Of a stretch of 56,259 bases of DNA, positions 24,768 to 33,975 are shown piece after piece. The DNA comes from an uncultured Christensenella sp. (GTDB taxonomy: Bacteria; Bacillota; Clostridia; Christensenellales; UBA3700): assembly GCA_910583735.1 (NCBI GenBank), contig CAJTXS010000008.1:1-56259 (forward strand). Reading direction: 5' to 3'. The translations under genes were made by a program, and so were the position numbers. Below the pieces are notes generated by a model that was given only the letters and a program-made list of their open reading frames with translations, did no database searches and had not been told where the DNA came from. Within the stretch, counting starts at the first letter, position 1. Every line of letters begins with the position of its first letter.

Positions 24768-25038
24768 CTGAGGTCATTGTAATATCTATACGAAATATAT
24801 TTTGCCGAGCGTAGCAGCGACGGCAACCGTCTTAAGAAGTATTGTCGATATGCTATATGTATATGACCGATAGGTCGGCGTCGCAGGCAATATACATCGG
24901 ATAGATATGCAGCCCGTTAGCGCAGTGTCATCGATATTGCGCTAAGCGATTATGTTGAGGCAGGCGCAGGCGCTGCCGATTGGAGCGGCATTGATTACAG
25001 ACGAATATATAAGTAAAGTTGAATTTAAGGAGAGAGGT
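24768..25038. other. pyrG upstream region with several hairpins
   Basis: Includes TTAGCGCA (24917-24924) with TGCGCTAA (24938-24945) and a GCCG...CGGC pair near 24815. No U-run and no clear consensus promoter were found. Confidence 0.4.
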
Positions 25039-26643
25039 ATGACTAAATTTATTTTTGTGACCGGAGGCGTCGTATCCGGGCTGGGAAAGGGTATAACGGC
25101 GGCGTCTTTAGGCAGATTGCTCAAGAGTAGGGGTTACAAGGTCGCCGCGCAGAAGCTTGATCCTTATATCAATGTCGACCCGGGCACTATGAGCCCCTAT
25201 CAGCACGGAGAAGTATTCGTCACTTCCGACGGCGCGGAGACAGACCTGGACCTCGGGCACTACGAGAGATTTATAGACGAGGACCTCAATCGCTATTCCA
25301 ACCTCACTACGGGCAGAGTATACGACAATGTACTTAGGAAGGAAAGGCGCGGCGACTATCTCGGCGCAACGGTGCAGGTGATACCTCATATCACGGACGA
25401 AATAAAGAGATTTATATATTCTGTCGGGGAAAAGTCGGATGCTGATATAGTCATTACCGAGGTAGGGGGTACTATAGGAGATATAGAGAGCTTGCCATTT
25501 CTCGAGGCGATAAGGCAGATATGCTTTGAGGTAAAGAGGGATAACTGTCTGCTGCTTCACCTCACTTTAGTGCCTTTTATAGACGGCTCGGACGAGTTCA
25601 AGACTAAGCCTACGCAGCATTCGGTTAAGCAATTGCAGTCTTTGGGACTGAGCGCGGATATCATAGTGGCGCGTTGCAGCAAAAGTCTGCCGCGCGATGT
25701 AAAAGATAAAATCGCCATGTTTTGCAATGTCGACTGCGACTGCGTAATTGAGAATTTGACTTGCCCCATGCTTTACGAAGTCCCGTTGATGCTCGAGAAA
25801 GAGGGATTGAGCGATATTGTGTGTCGTAAATTGGGACTGCAATCGGGCGGGTGCGAGCTTGACGAATGGCGAGATATGGTTTCAAGGTCGAGCAAATGCG
25901 ACAGGACTGCGCGAATTGCCATAGTGGGTAAATACGTAAGGTTACACGACGCGTATCTGTCCGTGGCAGAGGCGTTGAGACACGCGGGCTGGGCGATAGG
26001 AGTAGATGTCGAGATAGGCTGGGAAGACTCGGAGAATATCGACAGCGGCAACGCGGAGGAAAAGTTGCGGGCATATGACGGCGTGCTTATCCCGGGGGGA
26101 TTCGGCAAGCGCGGCATAGAGGGAATGATAGCCGCCGCAGGGTACTGCCGCACAAGCGGCAAGCCTTACTTCGGAATATGTCTCGGCATGCAGATAGCCG
26201 TGATAGAGTATGCAAGGAATGTACTCGGATATTCGGATGCAGACTCGGCGGAGTTCAACGAGCAGTCAGAACATAAGGTAATAGATCTTATGCCCGACCA
26301 GATGGGCGTCAGTTCCAAGGGCGGAACTATGAGGCTGGGCGCTTATCCTTGCGTATTGAAGCAAGACAGCATATTGTTTCGCTCATACGGCAGAGAGCAG
26401 ATAGCGGAAAGGCATAGGCATAGATACGAGTTTAATAACGAATACAGAGCGCAATTCGAGGCAAGCGGATTGACGGTAGCGGGCATTTCTCCCGACGGCA
26501 GATTGGTGGAAGCGGTAGAGGCGCACGGTAAAGGCTTCTATATCGGGGTACAGTTTCATCCCGAATTCGCGTCACGTCCCAACAGACCGCATCCGCTCTT
26601 TAATGCTTTTGTAGGCGCGTGCGCGGGCAACTGTATTAGATAA
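25039..26643 (+). CDS. pyrG: CTP synthase
   Basis: Aminates UTP to CTP with glutamine and ATP. 534 aa from ATG 25039, which follows AAGGAGAG; the frame is open 29 codons upstream but those residues do not belong to the family. The N-terminal synthase domain has the P-loop-like VSGLGKGITAASLGRLLKSRG (minus one end), DPYINVDPGTMSPYQHGEVF, DLGHYERF and IQ-type TEVGGTIGDIESLPFLEA. The class I amidotransferase domain has PGGFGKRGIEGM, nucleophile FGICLGMQ and HPEF near the C-terminus. It is the fifth glutamine amidotransferase in this stretch. It is preceded by a 270-bp leader region without the GGCGT hairpin. Confidence 0.98.
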   Translation: MTKFIFVTGGVVSGLGKGITAASLGRLLKSRGYKVAAQKLDPYINVDPGTMSPYQHGEVFVTSDGAETDLDLGHYERFIDEDLNRYSNLTTGRVYDNVLRKERRGDYLGATVQVIPHITDEIKRFIYSVGEKSDADIVITEVGGTIGDIESLPFLEAIRQICFEVKRDNCLLLHLTLVPFIDGSDEFKTKPTQHSVKQLQSLGLSADIIVARCSKSLPRDVKDKIAMFCNVDCDCVIENLTCPMLYEVPLMLEKEGLSDIVCRKLGLQSGGCELDEWRDMVSRSSKCDRTARIAIVGKYVRLHDAYLSVAEALRHAGWAIGVDVEIGWEDSENIDSGNAEEKLRAYDGVLIPGGFGKRGIEGMIAAAGYCRTSGKPYFGICLGMQIAVIEYARNVLGYSDADSAEFNEQSEHKVIDLMPDQMGVSSKGGTMRLGAYPCVLKQDSILFRSYGREQIAERHRHRYEFNNEYRAQFEASGLTVAGISPDGRLVEAVEAHGKGFYIGVQFHPEFASRPNRPHPLFNAFVGACAGNCIR

Positions 26644-26700
26644 GTCACGCCGTATGAGCTGTCATTATTAAACTGCCGCCGTATCTGCGCAGGTTGCTTA

Positions 26701-26761
26701 GCCGCTCGCTATTGACCGTAACCGTACCGTAAAGTCAATCGCGTTACGGTAAAAGAGCGGC
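26701..26761 (+). promoter_or_regulatory. Nested inverted repeats in the dapL leader
   Basis: GCCGCTC (26701-26707) pairs with GAGCGGC (26755-26761); nested inside, ACCGTAAC (26715-26722) pairs with GTTACGGT (26743-26750). A smaller CGGG...CCCG hairpin follows near 26780. No U-run. This could be a structured leader of dapL or a 3' element of pyrG. Confidence 0.5.
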
Positions 26762-26843
26762 GGGTTAAAGACAAAACGGGATATAGCCCGATTAAAAATA
26801 TATTAAAGAGGCAAAACGCCCGTATAAAAAAAGAGGTAAGTCA

Positions 26844-28043
26844 ATGAGTGTAATCAATAATAACTTTCTGTTGCTCGAGCGCAATTATCTTTTTGCCGAA
26901 GTGGCAAGGCGAGTCAAGGAATACGGTATTCGCTCTTCGGGTAATAGCGTGATATCGCTCGGCATAGGAGATGTTACGAGACCGCTTCCTCGCTGCGCCG
27001 TCAATGCTATCGAGGCGGCTGCTGCGGAGATGGGGAGAGCGGAAACATTCAGGGGATACGGACCCGAGCAGGGCTACTTATTCTTGAGAGAAAGCATAGC
27101 CCGATATTACTCGGACAGAGACGTGTCGCTCGATATCGATGAGATTTTCATCTCGGACGGCGCAAAGAGCGACCTGGGAAATATACTCGATATATTCGCA
27201 AAAGGGATAACTTCTTTGATACCCGACCCCGTCTATCCGGTCTATTTGGATACCAATATAATGGCGGGCAATAAGGTGATTTACGCCGAGGCTTGCGAGG
27301 ACAACGGCTTTTTACCCATGCCCGACTACAGTGTGCGCGCAGACGTGATTTACCTGTGTTCTCCCAACAATCCCACGGGCGCCGTATACAACTCCGCGCA
27401 GCTTCGCGCTTGGGTGGACTACGCGCTTTCGGTAGGCGCAATTATTTTGTTCGACGCGGCATACGAGAGATTTATATCGGGCGATTTGCCCCACAGCATT
27501 TACGAAATAGAGGGCGCTAAGGAGTGCGCGATAGAATTTTGCTCATTTTCCAAGACGGCGGGATTTACAGGCACGCGCTGCGGTTGGACGGTAGTCCCCG
27601 ATGCGCTCGAGAAAGAGGGCGTAAAACTCAACGGTCTGTGGCTGCGCAGACAGTGTACTAAGTTTAACGGCGTGCCTTATATCGTGCAGCGCGCCGCTCA
27701 AGCAGTGATAGATGGCGAGGGACGAAAGGAGATTGACGTCAATATCGACTATTACCGCGGCAACGCCGAGATTATTTCCGCCACGCTTGCCGATGCCGGA
27801 GTGCCGCATTGGGGAGGTAAAGATTCTCCTTATATCTGGCTCAAGTGCGGGTGCGACTCATGGGATTACTTTGAGAGACTGCTCGAGAGCGCGCAGGTTG
27901 TCGGCACACCGGGCAGCGGCTTCGGCAAAGGCGGTCAAGGCTATTTCCGCCTTACGGCTTTCTCAAGTCGTGATAATACATCGGAGGCTTGCAGAAGGAT
28001 TAAGGAGTTCTACGCTTCTATTAACTCGGCATATAAACGTTAA
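26844..28043 (+). CDS. dapL: LL-diaminopimelate aminotransferase
   Basis: PLP enzyme converting tetrahydrodipicolinate directly to LL-diaminopimelate in lysine and peptidoglycan synthesis. 399 aa, normal. Family landmarks: NNNFLLLERNYLFAEVARRV at the N-terminus, ISLGIGDVTRPLP, GYGPEQGYLFLRESIA, ISDGAKSDLGNI, VYLCSPNNPTGAVY, and the PLP-lysine region SFSKTAGFTGTRCGWTVVP. GTPGSGFGKGGQGYFRLTAFS ends the fold (given minus one residue it is the classic DapL C-terminal signature). It stands alone after pyrG, with a structured leader. The window also encodes meso-DAP dehydrogenase (47138), a different route to the same product, so lysine-branch redundancy exists. Confidence 0.96.
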   Translation: MSVINNNFLLLERNYLFAEVARRVKEYGIRSSGNSVISLGIGDVTRPLPRCAVNAIEAAAAEMGRAETFRGYGPEQGYLFLRESIARYYSDRDVSLDIDEIFISDGAKSDLGNILDIFAKGITSLIPDPVYPVYLDTNIMAGNKVIYAEACEDNGFLPMPDYSVRADVIYLCSPNNPTGAVYNSAQLRAWVDYALSVGAIILFDAAYERFISGDLPHSIYEIEGAKECAIEFCSFSKTAGFTGTRCGWTVVPDALEKEGVKLNGLWLRRQCTKFNGVPYIVQRAAQAVIDGEGRKEIDVNIDYYRGNAEIISATLADAGVPHWGGKDSPYIWLKCGCDSWDYFERLLESAQVVGTPGSGFGKGGQGYFRLTAFSSRDNTSEACRRIKEFYASINSAYKR

Positions 28044-28411
28044 ACGGTCGCTTTAACTCATATCTTTGTTAAAATCGCTCGCTATTGGAATGGCACGGCT
28101 GAGCGCCGTTGCTTCGATATAATTAATCGAATACATTTAAGGCGATACGCGGTTTTAATGTGAAATTGTAGCCTCCTTTAATATTTCGAGCAATAAAGGC
28201 TGATGATGCGGCTCTCGATAATATAGGTCATAAAAAAAATTATCGGATTAATCGTTATATTGAATATGTCGCAGCGCGGCATATTTTTTTACATAAAATT
28301 TTTTTGTTTTATTAATTTGAACAGGATTTTCAGACATGGAATCGAGATAGGATTGTCTCGAATTAACAGGTCATAAGGGGAAATACGTCTACGTCGCAGG
28401 CGGAGTTTAGA
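28044..28411. other. Intergenic stretch between dapL and the PHP gene
   Basis: No gene seen. A hairpin ATATGTCG/CGGCATAT followed by T7 (28264-28290) is a likely terminator, although it lies 220 bp after dapL. A shorter TCGAGA...TCTCGA pair occurs near 28345. Confidence 0.5.
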
Positions 28412-28440
28412 TTGACTTTGAAAGCTCTTAATAATATAAT
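28412..28440 (+). promoter_or_regulatory. Promoter of PHP-whiA-dnaE, almost no leader
   Basis: TTGACT (28412-28417), 17-bp spacer, TATAAT (28435-28440). The start codon is at 28450, so the 5' leader would be about 2-4 nt and no ribosome binding site is present. Confidence 0.6.
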
Positions 28441-28449
28441 ATTACAGTA

Positions 28450-29214
28450 ATGGACAACAAGTACGAATTATACGCAGATCTGCATACTCATACTACATAT
28501 TCTCACGGCAAGGGAAGCGTGGAGGATAATGTCCGCGCGGCCAAGTTCCGCGGTTTGGAATGCATAGCAATTACAGATCACGGTCCCAGACATCCGCTTG
28601 TGGGCGTTAAGCCGAGCAGGTTGCCGAAGATTAGGAAGGATATAGAAGAGAGCGCCGACAAATACGGCATTGACGTAATGCTCGGCATCGAGGCCAATAT
28701 CTACGGAATGAGCGGAGCAATCGACGTCAAGCGCGAGGATATTTCCAAGCTGGATATTATACTCGCGGGCTTTCATGCGTCGGCTGCTCCAGAGAAGGTA
28801 TCGGATGTTTTCAGACTGCATTTCAATCTCGTCAGCGGCAAGCTGTCCGCTACTTCCAAGGCGCAACGCGCCCGCAATACCAAGGCGTATATCAACTGTA
28901 TTAAGAGTTATCCTATAGATATCATCACTCACCCCGGCTTTTGGCTGGACGTAGACTGGACGGAGCTGGGCAAGGCGTGCGCCGATTACGGCACACATCT
29001 GGAGATATCGGGCAGACATAAGACGCCAGATGCCCAAGGGCTCGAGGAGCTGCTTAATACGGGCGTAAGATTCGTAATCAATTCCGACGCGCATAAGGTT
29101 GAGAACGTAGGCGTATGCGACTACGCGCTCGAGCTTGCGCGCAAAGTGGGTATTCCGTGCGAGCGTATCGTCAATTGCGGAGACAATCCGCTGGTATTGA
29201 GGTCGCGCTCGTGA
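28450..29214 (+). CDS. PHP-domain phosphoesterase (YcdX-like)
   Basis: A 254-aa metal-dependent phosphatase of the polymerase-and-histidinol-phosphatase family. The trinuclear metal site is complete: DLHTHTTYSHGKG (first His pair), ITDHGPRHP, GIEANIYG, GFHAS, ITHPGF and the C-terminal NSDAHK. The best match is to the YcdX group, phosphatases of uncertain substrate, rather than HisK (no his genes here). The start is ATG 28450; upstream codons reach a stop within six codons and there is no Shine-Dalgarno sequence, with the promoter -10 ending only nine bases earlier, so initiation is probably leaderless. The stop overlaps the GTG of whiA (GTGA). Confidence 0.92.
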   Translation: MDNKYELYADLHTHTTYSHGKGSVEDNVRAAKFRGLECIAITDHGPRHPLVGVKPSRLPKIRKDIEESADKYGIDVMLGIEANIYGMSGAIDVKREDISKLDIILAGFHASAAPEKVSDVFRLHFNLVSGKLSATSKAQRARNTKAYINCIKSYPIDIITHPGFWLDVDWTELGKACADYGTHLEISGRHKTPDAQGLEELLNTGVRFVINSDAHKVENVGVCDYALELARKVGIPCERIVNCGDNPLVLRSRS

Positions 29215-30128
29215 ATATTACTTCGGATATAATAGCTGAGTTAACCGATAAAGATATAGGCGATAAGTGCGCTTATCTGTACGCGCTCCTAAGGCAGCGC
29301 GGCGAAATAAGTTACAGAGCCGGCAAGGAGTATCTTACCGTAGACAGCATGTACGGCGCCGTCGTGAGTCACGCCGCGGGCATGATTAAAGATTTGCTCG
29401 ATTGCGCAGTCGATATCGGCAGAAAGAGCGTGGACAAGCCCTATTATTACTTTACGCTCGAGGGAGCCGCCGCTGACGATACGCTCTGTTGCGTGCGCAT
29501 GTCTCAACCCGATAAGACAGACGGATACGATGCCGAGGGCTACTATATAGGTCACTCCTTTTGCGATTATGCGAGGGGCTTGTTCGTGGGCGGAGGGACT
29601 CTCGGCGCGCCGTCGGAGGACGGAGACAGGGGCTACCTTGCGGAAATCAGGATGTGGGACCCCGACAGCGCGGCGGCGGCATGCGAGGCGTTTAACCGTG
29701 TAGGCGTGGCGATGGAACTGACTCAGCGCAAGACGGACAGCGTACTCAGTACGCGCAAGGGCGAAGAAGCGTACAATCTGCTCGTGCTCATAGGCGCTAC
29801 GGACAGCGCGCTCGCTCTGCAGAATCTGATGCTCGAGCAAGATACGCGCGCTCTTGCCAACAGACGCTCCAACTTCGAGATTCACAATCTACAGAAGTCC
29901 GTCGACAGCGCGGTAGAGCAGACAGAGGCGATAACGTATCTTGCGGACAGGGGATTGACGGCGTCGTTTTCGGAAGAAGATAGGAGCATACTGGAGTGTA
30001 GAATGAATAACCGTACCGCTTCCTCCGCGGAGATAGCCGCAATGCTGGGATTGAGTAAAAGCAAAGTTTTCAGAAGACTGCAAAAGGCGATAGATATTGC
30101 CAAGTCGGAGGGTATGAGAGATGAGTGA
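29211..30128 (+). CDS. whiA: DNA-binding protein WhiA
   Basis: A conserved Gram-positive DNA-binding protein, sporulation regulator in Streptomyces and linked to cell division and chromosome segregation in Bacillus. 305 aa from GTG 29211, which overlaps the PHP stop. It shows the LAGLIDADG-like N-terminal fold (YARGLFVGGGTLGAPSEDG, YLAEIRMWDPDSAAAACEAF, LTQRK) and the C-terminal HTH (RRSNFEIHNLQKSVDSAVEQ, then SAEIAAMLGLSKSKVFRRL). The usual partners rapZ and yvcK are absent; instead it sits between a PHP phosphatase and dnaE. It overlaps the ATG of dnaE by eight bases. The divergent central region is normal for the family. Confidence 0.9.
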   Translation: MNITSDIIAELTDKDIGDKCAYLYALLRQRGEISYRAGKEYLTVDSMYGAVVSHAAGMIKDLLDCAVDIGRKSVDKPYYYFTLEGAAADDTLCCVRMSQPDKTDGYDAEGYYIGHSFCDYARGLFVGGGTLGAPSEDGDRGYLAEIRMWDPDSAAAACEAFNRVGVAMELTQRKTDSVLSTRKGEEAYNLLVLIGATDSALALQNLMLEQDTRALANRRSNFEIHNLQKSVDSAVEQTEAITYLADRGLTASFSEEDRSILECRMNNRTASSAEIAAMLGLSKSKVFRRLQKAIDIAKSEGMRDE

Positions 30129-33100
30129 AGAAGTTAAGACGCCTGCCGCATGCGATATCGACGTTAAGGCAGCCGCTTCGGATATTAAAGACGGTAAGGA
30201 TAAGGTTACGGCTGCGCCTTCGGGCGATAAGGGCGCGGAGCCCGCGTCTGCCAAGAAGAAAGAGGATAAGGGCGCGCCTAAGGTGGAGGGCTTCGTCCAT
30301 CTTCACGTACACAGCGAGTATTCGCTTCTCGACGGCGCGGCAAGACTGGTGCAAGGCAAGCACTCTCCGCTGCTCGAGTCGGTAAAGGCTAAAGGCATGC
30401 AGGCAATGGCGCTTACCGACCACGGCAATATGTTCGCCGCCTACACTTTCTATAAGAAAGCCAAGGACCTAGGTATCAAGCCTATTATCGGTTGCGAGTT
30501 CTATACCTGCGACAATATGCACGATACCACGGACAGGCATCGCAATCACCTTATTTTGCTGGCGAAGAATAATATCGGATATCACAATCTCGTCAAGATG
30601 AATTCGCTTGCTTTCACCGAGGGATTTCATTACAAGCCGCGCATAGATTTGGACTTGCTCTCACGTCACAGCGAGGGAGTAATATGTATGTCCGCGTGTC
30701 TGTCGGGACGGGTGTCCGAGCTGATGGTGCAAGGCGATTACGAGGGCGCAAAGGAGTACGCGCTTAAGCTCAAGTCAATGTTCGCGGACGGCGACTTCTA
30801 CATAGAGATGCAAGACCACGGCATGCGCGAGCAAAAGACTATCAATCCCGACCTCGTGCGATTGGCTAAAGAGATAGGCGTCAAGATAGTGGCTACCAAC
30901 GACGCGCATTACGTAGACAAGAGCGACGCGGAGATGCACGACGTATTGCTGTGTATTCAGACGGGTAAGACGTTCGACGACCCTACGCGTCTTAAGTTCA
31001 GTACCGACGAGGTGTATCTGAAGTCCCCTAAGGAGATGGAAGCGCTCTTTTCTTGGGCGCCCGAGGCGCTTACAACCACGACGGAAATAGCCAATAAGTG
31101 CAATGTGGAGATCAAAAGGGAGGACCTTATGCCTCCTTACCGTCCGCCCGACGGCTCCGCGCCGGCCGACTATCTGCGCAAGATATCATTCGAGGGACTG
31201 GAGAGACGCTATCACGGTCTCACGCAAGAATTGATAGACAGAGCGGAGTATGAGCTGGGCATAATCATCAAGACGGGCTTTGCGGAATATTTCCTCATAG
31301 TATGGGATTTTATTCGCTACGCAAAGGACAAGGGCATACCCGTAGGAGCGGGACGCGGCAGCGGCGTGAGCAGTATTATCGCATATTCCATCGGCATCAC
31401 CAATGTGGATCCGCTCAAGTATAACTTGCTATTCGAGAGATTTCTCAATCCAGAGCGCGTCTCCGCGCCCGACTTCGATATAGACTTCTGTTACGAAAGG
31501 CGCGGCGAAGTAATCGATTACGTCATAGAAAAGTACGGCAGCGACAAGGTGTGCCAGATACTTGCCCTCGGTACGATGAAGGCAAAGGGCGCTATTAAGG
31601 ACGTGGCGCGTATTTACGGCATACCGCTCGCGCTCGTCAATCGCTGCACCAAGGCTATCGCCAACGCTCCCGGCGTCACGCTGGAGAAGGTGCTCTTCGA
31701 GGATAAGAACGAGAAGAAAGAGGGCGAGGACGCCAAGTCGTTTTATTCGCCCGAAGTGGTGGAGATATACGAGAGCAATCCCGAGATGCACAAGGTCATA
31801 GATATGGCGCTCAAGATCGAGGGTATGCCGCGCAATTGCTCCAAGCATGCGGCGGGCGTGGTGATATGTAAAGAGGTTATATCCGATTATGTGCCGTTGC
31901 AGAAGAACGGTGATGATATCACTACTCAGTTCCAAAAGGACGAGGTAGAGCAACTGGGTATGCTTAAGATGGACTTCCTCGGTCTCAAGACGCTTACCGA
32001 TATCCGCAAGGCAAAGCAATATGTAATGGAAGATTACGGAGTGGATATCGACTTCGAGAAGTTGGGCTACGACGACCCCAATGTGTACGAGCTGATCAGT
32101 ACGGGCGAGACGGACGCGGTGTTCCAGCTCGAAGGCGGGGGCATGAAAGACTTTATGCGCAAGCTCAAGCCGGAGAATCTGGAAGATATCATAGCAGGCA
32201 TATCGCTGTACCGTCCGGGACCTATGAAGAAGATACCCGAGTATTGCGCGTCCAAGCACAATCCAGCCAATATCAAGTATCTCCATCCTTTGCTCGAGCC
32301 CATTCTCAACATGACGTACGGCGTAATGGTATATCAGGAGCAGGTCATGCAGATAGTGCAGTCGCTTGCCGGATTTACGCTGGGCAGGGCGGACATATTG
32401 CGCCGCGCGATGGGTAAAAAGAAGCTGGATATAATGAACGCGGAGAAGGAAGTGTTCATACACGGCACACCTGCCAAGGACGCCGAGTATTACGCCGACG
32501 GTACGCTCAAGCATAAGGCGGAGCCGGCTGTGGAAGGCTGCGTTTCGCGCGGAGTTCCCGCAGAAGTCGCGGACGTAATATTCAGAGACATGCAGGACTT
32601 TGCAAAATACGCGTTTAACAAGTCGCACGCTGCGGCATACGCCGTGCTTGCATACGAGACGGCGTATCTTAAGAGATATTACAATATAGAGTTCATCGCG
32701 GCGGTAATTAACAACCGTATAACCAATGCTCCCGAAGTCGAGAAGTACTTAACTTACTTGAGGCAGAACGGTTACGAGATTTATCCGCCCGATATCAATA
32801 AGAGTTTCGTCGAGTTCAAGGTCGAGGGCAAGGGGCTGCGCTTCGGTCTCAACGGAATCAAGAACGTGGGCGCCGCGGCAATGCAGACGCTTGTGGACGA
32901 GAGGAACAACAACGGACCTTTCACCACATTCAATGAGATATTAAAGAGATTGCCCGCAGGCACGCTCAACAAGCGTCTTGTGGAGAGCTTAATCAAGGCG
33001 GGCGCATTCGATTGCTTCGGCATTACGCGCGCGGCGCTTGCGGCAAGCTATGAGAGTATTATGCTCAAGTGGCAGCAGATCAAGAAGAACGGCGAGAGCA

Positions 33101-33888
33101 ATCAGATGTCTTTCTTCGACTTTTTCGACGACAATTCTGATATCCAAGACGACATGCCTAAGCTCAAAGAGTACACTCGAATGCAGATTCTGTTGCAAGA
33201 GAAAGAGGTGCTCGGCATATATATGTCGGGGCATCCTCTCGAGGATTATGCCGAGCAGTACAAGCAGATGGACTTCAATCTCGGCATGATTAAGGACTTG
33301 CTGGGCGCAAGGGGCGACGACGACTCGGACGAAGAGGTGCAAGACGACGCTATTGCTCAGCTTATCAATAAGTTCGACAAGAGCAGTGTCGTACTGGGCG
33401 GATTGCTGCACGGGGTGGAGAAAAAGGTCACTAAGAGCAACGAACTCATGGCGTATGCGAGGCTTGAGGATATGTACGGCGATATAGAGGTCGTGGTATT
33501 CCCCAAGGCATTTGCAAACTGCAGAGATATTTTCGTAAGCGATAAGATAGTCGTTGCCGAAGGCGTGCTCAATATCGGCGACAACGGCGCGAGCATAACG
33601 GTAAGAGGCTTAAGAGAGTGGACGCTCGACGGGCAGGAGAGCGAGCAGAAGGCTGAGACGCAGGTTGCTGCCGACGACTTGTATATCAAAGTGCCCGACA
33701 GGCAGACGTATGAGAGCAAAGTTATACAGGCTCTTGCGGACAGACCGGGCGACAGCAGGGTCTTTATGCAGTTGGACGGCAAACTGTATGACACGGGATA
33801 CAGGGTCAATATCAAGCCCGGACTGATATACGAACTCAACTACGCGTTGGGAGAAAAATGCGTGCTGCGCAAGCCGCGCAAAAAATAA
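30121..33888 (+). CDS. dnaE: DNA polymerase III alpha subunit (DnaE type)
   Basis: Replicative polymerase alpha subunit lacking a proofreading exonuclease insert. 1255 aa. The PHP domain starts at residue 58 (FVHLHVHSEYSLLDGAARL, TDHGNMF). The polymerase core has GAGRGSGVSSIIAYSIGI and the catalytic PDFDIDFCYERRGEVIDY near residue 450. Then come FRPG-like LYRPGPM, YQEQVMQIVQSLAGF, the tandem HhH region with FNKSHAAAYAVLAYETAYLK, and a C-terminal OB domain (VVLGGLLHGVEKKVTK). Odd feature: a 57-residue Lys/Asp/Ala-rich extension before the PHP domain, where most DnaE proteins start directly; no internal Met offers a shorter start. GGAGGG precedes ATG, which overlaps whiA. The next gene is pfkA, a common neighbour. 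Confidence 0.97.
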   Translation: MSEEVKTPAACDIDVKAAASDIKDGKDKVTAAPSGDKGAEPASAKKKEDKGAPKVEGFVHLHVHSEYSLLDGAARLVQGKHSPLLESVKAKGMQAMALTDHGNMFAAYTFYKKAKDLGIKPIIGCEFYTCDNMHDTTDRHRNHLILLAKNNIGYHNLVKMNSLAFTEGFHYKPRIDLDLLSRHSEGVICMSACLSGRVSELMVQGDYEGAKEYALKLKSMFADGDFYIEMQDHGMREQKTINPDLVRLAKEIGVKIVATNDAHYVDKSDAEMHDVLLCIQTGKTFDDPTRLKFSTDEVYLKSPKEMEALFSWAPEALTTTTEIANKCNVEIKREDLMPPYRPPDGSAPADYLRKISFEGLERRYHGLTQELIDRAEYELGIIIKTGFAEYFLIVWDFIRYAKDKGIPVGAGRGSGVSSIIAYSIGITNVDPLKYNLLFERFLNPERVSAPDFDIDFCYERRGEVIDYVIEKYGSDKVCQILALGTMKAKGAIKDVARIYGIPLALVNRCTKAIANAPGVTLEKVLFEDKNEKKEGEDAKSFYSPEVVEIYESNPEMHKVIDMALKIEGMPRNCSKHAAGVVICKEVISDYVPLQKNGDDITTQFQKDEVEQLGMLKMDFLGLKTLTDIRKAKQYVMEDYGVDIDFEKLGYDDPNVYELISTGETDAVFQLEGGGMKDFMRKLKPENLEDIIAGISLYRPGPMKKIPEYCASKHNPANIKYLHPLLEPILNMTYGVMVYQEQVMQIVQSLAGFTLGRADILRRAMGKKKLDIMNAEKEVFIHGTPAKDAEYYADGTLKHKAEPAVEGCVSRGVPAEVADVIFRDMQDFAKYAFNKSHAAAYAVLAYETAYLKRYYNIEFIAAVINNRITNAPEVEKYLTYLRQNGYEIYPPDINKSFVEFKVEGKGLRFGLNGIKNVGAAAMQTLVDERNNNGPFTTFNEILKRLPAGTLNKRLVESLIKAGAFDCFGITRAALAASYESIMLKWQQIKKNGESNQMSFFDFFDDNSDIQDDMPKLKEYTRMQILLQEKEVLGIYMSGHPLEDYAEQYKQMDFNLGMIKDLLGARGDDDSDEEVQDDAIAQLINKFDKSSVVLGGLLHGVEKKVTKSNELMAYARLEDMYGDIEVVVFPKAFANCRDIFVSDKIVVAEGVLNIGDNGASITVRGLREWTLDGQESEQKAETQVAADDLYIKVPDRQTYESKVIQALADRPGDSRVFMQLDGKLYDTGYRVNIKPGLIYELNYALGEKCVLRKPRKK

Positions 33889-33975
33889 AGTGCATAAAGC
33901 TATCGCAAAAGATAGCCAAAGCAGGGGCGCGTTTGATATAATCGATAAGAACTTTTTGTAATAAGGAGAACATAT

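Noticed and set aside
24768..25038. Bacillus-type pyrG attenuation by reiterative initiation
   Set aside because: No GGGCTC-type start and terminator were found; only scattered hairpins without U-runs.
26701..26830. Lysine riboswitch before dapL
   Set aside because: The region is too short and lacks the five-helix layout of the lysine riboswitch; only two nested stems and one small hairpin are visible.
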